DNA from: Yinghuangia elevatio
Lineage (GTDB): Bacteria > Actinomycetota > Actinomycetes > Streptomycetales > Streptomycetaceae
Direction of reading: 5' to 3'
DNA: 10,455 nt
Assembly: GCF_040649515.1 (NCBI RefSeq)
Contig: NZ_JBEZFP010000214.1
Location: 1-10,455, forward strand
Each line of letters begins with the position of its first letter. The stretch's first letter is position 1. This document shows, piece by piece, positions 7,448 through 10,455 of this stretch. The notes under the pieces are model-generated. The model searched no databases. It had not been told where the DNA came from and worked only from the letters and a program-made list of their open reading frames with translations. The translations under genes and the position numbers were made by a program.

Positions 7448-10400
7448 TCAGGAAATGCCGAACTGCTTGCCGATGAGCGCGATCAGCTCGTCGTCGCCGG
7501 CCGCGGAGATCTCGTCGGCGAACGACGCGTCTCCCGGGGCCGGGTCCGCGCCGCCCGGCTCGGAATCGGGAGCGGATGCGCCTGCGGCCGCGGCCCGTTC
7601 GTTCCAGCGGGCCGCGAGGTCCGCCAATCGTGCCGCCGTACGCGCGTAACCGTCGGCGTGCTCCGACAGGCCGGCGAACAGCGTCTCCAGGCGGTCGAGT
7701 TCGGCGTCGACCGCGGTCGCGGTGGCGGCACCCCCGGGATCGGCTTCGGGGACGAGTCGGCCGCTCAGGTGTCTGGCGAGGGCGTTCGGGGTCGGGTGGT
7801 CGAAGATCAGCGTCGCGGGCAGCCGCTGCCCGGTCTCGGCGATAAGCCGGTTGCGCAGTTCGACCGCGGTGAGCGAGTCGAACCCCTGGTCGCGGAAGGG
7901 CTTCGCGACGTCGACCGCGTCCGCCGATTCGTGGCCCTGGACGACGGCCGCCAGCCCGCGGACGAGCCGGACGAGGTGCCGGACCCGACCCTGCTCGTCG
8001 AGTCCGCCCAGCGCGGCGGCCAGGCGCACGCCGGGCTCTTCGGTGTCGGGGCGGCCGGCGGCGCGGTCACCGTGTCCGCCCTCGGCCGGCCCGTCGGCCC
8101 CCGGATCGCCGCGCAGGATCTCGGAGACGAGTGCCTTGGGGCGGTCGCGGAACAGGACGTCCCAGTCGATGTCGCAGACCGCGAGGTGGCTCTCCCCGTG
8201 GTCGAGGATGTGTCCGAGCGCCTCGACCGCACGTGCGGGGTCGAGCATGGTCAACCCCTGGCGACCGAGCCGCTCCTCGATCTCCGGCGACGCGATGCCG
8301 CCTCCGGCCCAGTGCCCCCACGAGATCGACGTGGCCGCCAACCCGGCCGCCCGGCGGCGTGAGGCGAGCGCGTCGAGATACGCGTTCCCGGGCGCGTAGT
8401 TGCCCTGCCCGGCGGCGGCGCAGATGCCCGCCACCGACGAGAACAACACGAAGGCCGACAGGTCCAGGTCGCGGGTCAGCTCGTGCAGGTGCTCGGCGCC
8501 GCCGACCTTGACACGCAGCGCGTGCTGCATCTGTGCGACCGTCAGATCGCCGATGACCGCGTCGTCGAGGATCGCCGCGGCATGGAAGACCGCCGTCAGC
8601 GGGTATTCGGCCGGAACGGCCGCCAGCACGGACACGAGCGCCTCGCGGTCGCCCACATCGCAGGCGGCGTACGACACTTCGGTGCCGAGCGCCCGAACCT
8701 CCGCGGCCAGTTCGGCGGCCCCCGGGGCTTCGGCACCGGATCGGCTGACCAGCAACAGGTGTTCGGCACCGCGCGAGGCGAGCCACCGCGCGACGTGGCC
8801 GCCGAGCGCACCGGTGCCTCCGGTGATCAGAACCGTGCCGGACGGCTTGTACGTCTCCGCGGGTGCGGCGGCGGTCAGCGGCGCGCGCACGAGCCGCCGG
8901 GCACGCGGTCCGTCGGGACGCAGCGCCACTTCGAACTCGCCGGACGCTCCGGACAGCACCGCGAGGAGGCGGTCCGGGGCGGATCCCCCCGAGCCGCGCC
9001 GCAGCGCGTCGGGGCCGGTTGCCGGAAGGTCGATCAACCCGCCCCATGTGTCCGGGAATTCCGCAGGGACCACGCCGCCGAACCCCCACACCTGAGACTG
9101 CTCGGGGGCACGTACGGCATCGCCCGGCGCCGCGGTCACCGCGCCGTCGGTGGCCAGCCACAGGCGTGCGGTCGAGCCGATGTCGTCGAGGACCTGGGTC
9201 AGTGCCAGCGTGGCGGCCGCACCCCACGGGACGGCGTCGTGGCCGTCCGCCTGCCCGGCACCGAGCGCGAGGAACGACAGCACGCCGGTGACCGGCGCCT
9301 CCGCCCGCGCGCCGGCGATCAGGCCGCGCAGCCGCGACCGGTCCGCGCTGTCGCGACCGACCCGGACCGGCACGACGCGTGCCCCGGCGGAGGTCAGTTC
9401 GCGGGTGAAGTAGTCGTACCACCGGTCGGCGTCGGCGGACCCGGTGTCCTCCGGGACGACCAGGAGCCATGTGCCGGTGAGCCGGACCGGGGCGTCAGGT
9501 GCGGAGACCGGGCGCCAGACGACGCGGTGCCGCCAGGCGTCCACGGCCGCACCGGTACGCCTGCGGTCCCACCACGAGGACAACGCCGGAAGCACGTCCC
9601 CCAAGGACCGCGTCAAGTCACGGTCGGCGCCGAGGACTTCGGACAGTCCCGAGGCGTCACCGCCCTCGACCAGCTCCCAGAACGCGGTGTCGACAGCCAC
9701 CGCGGTGGACGGCTGCCCCGCCGTGGCCGACGGCTCCAGCCAATAGCGGCGGCGCTGGAAGGCGTACGTGGGCAGTTCGACCGGGATCGGTCGGTACTCG
9801 GCGAACGCCGCGGCCCAGTCGACCTCGACGCCGCGGACCCACGCCTCGGCCAGCGACGCGGTGAGGCGGCGCAGGTTGCCTTGGTCGCGCCGCAGGGTGC
9901 CGACGACGACCCGGTGATCGGGTGCCCCTTCGGTGTCGTCGAGGGTCTCCTCGATCGCCGCGGTGAGCACGGGATGCGGACTGATCTCCAGGAAGACGTT
10001 GTGCCCGGAGACGGCGAGGCCGCGGGTCGTCTCGGCGAAGCGCACGGTCTCGCGCAGGTTGGTGGCCCAGTAGGCCGCGTCGAGCGACGCGGTCTCCAGC
10101 CGCTCGCCCGTGACCGTGGACCAGAACGGGACGCGTCCCGACGACGGTTCGATGCCCGAGAGGTCGGTGGTGATCCGCTCCCGGATCCGGTCCACCTGCG
10201 CGGAGTGGGACGCGTAGTCCACCGGGATCAACCGGGCCCGGCCTCCCTCGTCCGTCACCTCGGCAACCAGCGCCGCAAGGTCGTCGGACGGGCCGGAGAC
10301 GACGGTCTGCCCGGGACTGTTGACCGCCGCCACGGAGATCCGGCCGTCGTACGCCGCGACGCGCTCCTGGACGCGGTCCTCGGGCTCCGCAACCGAGGCC

Positions 10401-10455
10401 ATGCCGCCGCCCAGCCCGGACAGTTCCAGGATCGCCCGGCTGCGCAACGCCACCA
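7448..10455 (-). CDS. Modular type I PKS, C-terminal part (AT-KR-ACP-docking), 5' end outside window
   Basis: This is the 3' part of a polyketide synthase gene, with 1,002 codons visible and no start because it enters from the right edge. Residues below are counted from the Met at 10451-10453, which is internal and not a start. The order is AT C-terminal half (to about 240), a dimerization-type linker (about 255-300), KR (structural half to about 525, catalytic half about 535-770), ACP (about 818-900) and a C-terminal docking region (about 915-1001). The AT has the methylmalonyl-type YASH motif, the KR keeps its Ser/Tyr/Asn/Lys set with an LDD motif, and there is no DH or ER. The module should therefore add a propionate unit and leave a beta-hydroxyl. 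It has no thioesterase, so the chain must be handed on, most plausibly to the product of the gene starting 31 bp downstream. Stop is TGA at 7450-7448. Family and domain calls are firm; stereochemistry and partner are inferred from motifs and order. Confidence 0.97.
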   Translation of the reverse strand, partial: VALRSRAILELSGLGGGMASVAEPEDRVQERVAAYDGRISVAAVNSPGQTVVSGPSDDLAALVAEVTDEGGRARLIPVDYASHSAQVDRIRERITTDLSGIEPSSGRVPFWSTVTGERLETASLDAAYWATNLRETVRFAETTRGLAVSGHNVFLEISPHPVLTAAIEETLDDTEGAPDHRVVVGTLRRDQGNLRRLTASLAEAWVRGVEVDWAAAFAEYRPIPVELPTYAFQRRRYWLEPSATAGQPSTAVAVDTAFWELVEGGDASGLSEVLGADRDLTRSLGDVLPALSSWWDRRRTGAAVDAWRHRVVWRPVSAPDAPVRLTGTWLLVVPEDTGSADADRWYDYFTRELTSAGARVVPVRVGRDSADRSRLRGLIAGARAEAPVTGVLSFLALGAGQADGHDAVPWGAAATLALTQVLDDIGSTARLWLATDGAVTAAPGDAVRAPEQSQVWGFGGVVPAEFPDTWGGLIDLPATGPDALRRGSGGSAPDRLLAVLSGASGEFEVALRPDGPRARRLVRAPLTAAAPAETYKPSGTVLITGGTGALGGHVARWLASRGAEHLLLVSRSGAEAPGAAELAAEVRALGTEVSYAACDVGDREALVSVLAAVPAEYPLTAVFHAAAILDDAVIGDLTVAQMQHALRVKVGGAEHLHELTRDLDLSAFVLFSSVAGICAAAGQGNYAPGNAYLDALASRRRAAGLAATSISWGHWAGGGIASPEIEERLGRQGLTMLDPARAVEALGHILDHGESHLAVCDIDWDVLFRDRPKALVSEILRGDPGADGPAEGGHGDRAAGRPDTEEPGVRLAAALGGLDEQGRVRHLVRLVRGLAAVVQGHESADAVDVAKPFRDQGFDSLTAVELRNRLIAETGQRLPATLIFDHPTPNALARHLSGRLVPEADPGGAATATAVDAELDRLETLFAGLSEHADGYARTAARLADLAARWNERAAAAGASAPDSEPGGADPAPGDASFADEISAAGDDELIALIGKQFGIS
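7451..7711 (-). other. C-terminal docking domain
   Basis: Residues about 915-1001, after the ACP. A helical, Leu-rich segment (AELDRLETLFAGLSEHADG and on to about 952) is followed by an Ala/Pro/Gly-rich spacer. A short terminal helix follows, containing DDELIALIGKQFGIS. This layout matches the DEBS-like (class 1) docking tail, whose last helix binds the N-terminal coiled coil of the next subunit. The acidic DDE at 987-989 could face basic residues at the start of the next protein; that pairing is inferred. Confidence 0.85.
7754..8002 (-). other. ACP domain
   Basis: Acyl carrier protein, about residues 818-900. GFDSL at 857-861 holds the phosphopantetheine-bearing Ser, S860, followed by TAVELRNRL and then LPATLIFDHPTPNALA, all standard for type I PKS ACPs. 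It carries the chain made by this module before transfer across the docking interface. Confidence 0.96.
8144..9553 (-). other. KR domain, B1-type by fingerprint
   Basis: Ketoreductase that reduces the beta-keto group with NADPH. The structural half covers about 301-525. The catalytic half starts at GTVLITGGTGALGG (539-552, the dinucleotide-binding loop). LDD is at 629-631, the Lys is K649 and FSS is at 671-673. The catalytic Tyr is Y686 and the Asn is N690. There is no Trp at the A-type position (C678 there) and no Pro just before N690 (G689). This gives type B1: a D-hydroxyl, with the alpha-methyl expected unepimerised (2R,3R by the published scheme). No ER is inserted. Confidence 0.88.
9554..9691 (-). 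other. AT-KR linker with dimerization-element signature
   Basis: Residues about 255-300, between the post-AT linker and the KR structural half, read DTAFWELVEGGDASGLSEVLG and continue to a WWDRRR end. This FW-xx-VE-xx-D-xxx-L pattern resembles the helical dimerization element known from PKS modules that lack a DH domain. Its presence fits the AT-KR layout. Assignment is by pattern only. Confidence 0.6.
9734..10455 (-). other. AT domain (partial), methylmalonyl-CoA type
   Basis: C-terminal half of an acyltransferase that loads the extender unit onto the ACP. The GHSxG serine lies outside the window. YASHS at residues 80-84 is the motif usual for methylmalonyl-CoA ATs (malonyl types have HAFH). 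The segment GGGMASV near 15-21 and EISPHPVL near 157-163 are standard AT landmarks. The post-AT linker LPTYAFQRRRYWL follows at 227-239. Specificity is inferred from the motif. Confidence 0.9.
9754..9785. repeat. 32-nt exact direct repeat at post-AT linker (copy 2)
   Basis: Second copy of the post-AT linker sequence, in the upstream PKS gene. The protein motif is widely conserved, but synonymous positions match too. Confidence 0.92.

Noticed and set aside
2617..7476. Plus-strand open frame of 1,619 codons
   Set aside because: It is exactly codon-aligned opposite the PKS gene. Stops there would need TTA, CTA or TCA codons in the sense gene, which are rare at this GC content. Its translation is low-complexity Arg/Gly/Val-rich and shows no domain, while the minus strand encodes intact PKS domains.

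Overview
The window is very GC-rich with strong G/C bias at third codon positions. Almost all of it is taken up by two convergent-free, same-direction minus-strand genes for cis-AT modular type I polyketide synthases (PKS). This points to a biosynthetic gene cluster of an actinomycete such as Streptomyces or a relative. I do not recognise the pathway or the final product.

Reading in transcription order (high to low coordinates), gene A enters at the right edge already inside an acyltransferase (AT) domain. It runs through a ketoreductase (KR), an acyl carrier protein (ACP) and a C-terminal docking domain, and stops at 7448. A 31-bp gap follows. Gene B then starts at 7416 with a short coiled-coil N-terminal docking domain and continues as KS-AT-DH-KR-ACP-KS-AT, leaving the window at base 1 inside the second AT. 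I translated gene B codon by codon over its 2,472 visible codons and found no stop or frameshift.

The two genes look like consecutive subunits of one assembly line. The last module of gene A carries a methylmalonyl-type AT (YASH) and a B1-type KR without DH, so it should leave an alpha-methyl, beta-hydroxy unit. The chain would pass through the docking pair to gene B. Its first module has a malonyl-type AT (HAFH), an intact DH and a B-type KR, so it should add a two-carbon unit ending as an alpha,beta-double bond (probably E). That product goes to the second KS, whose module continues outside the window.

Apart from domains, the window holds two in-frame 9-bp tandem repeats, a 5,664-bp-spaced near-duplicate pair of KS domains, and a 32-nt identical stretch at two post-AT linkers. 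There are no RNA genes, mobile elements, CRISPR arrays or credible plus-strand genes. No novel system is evident beyond a modular PKS of unidentified product.
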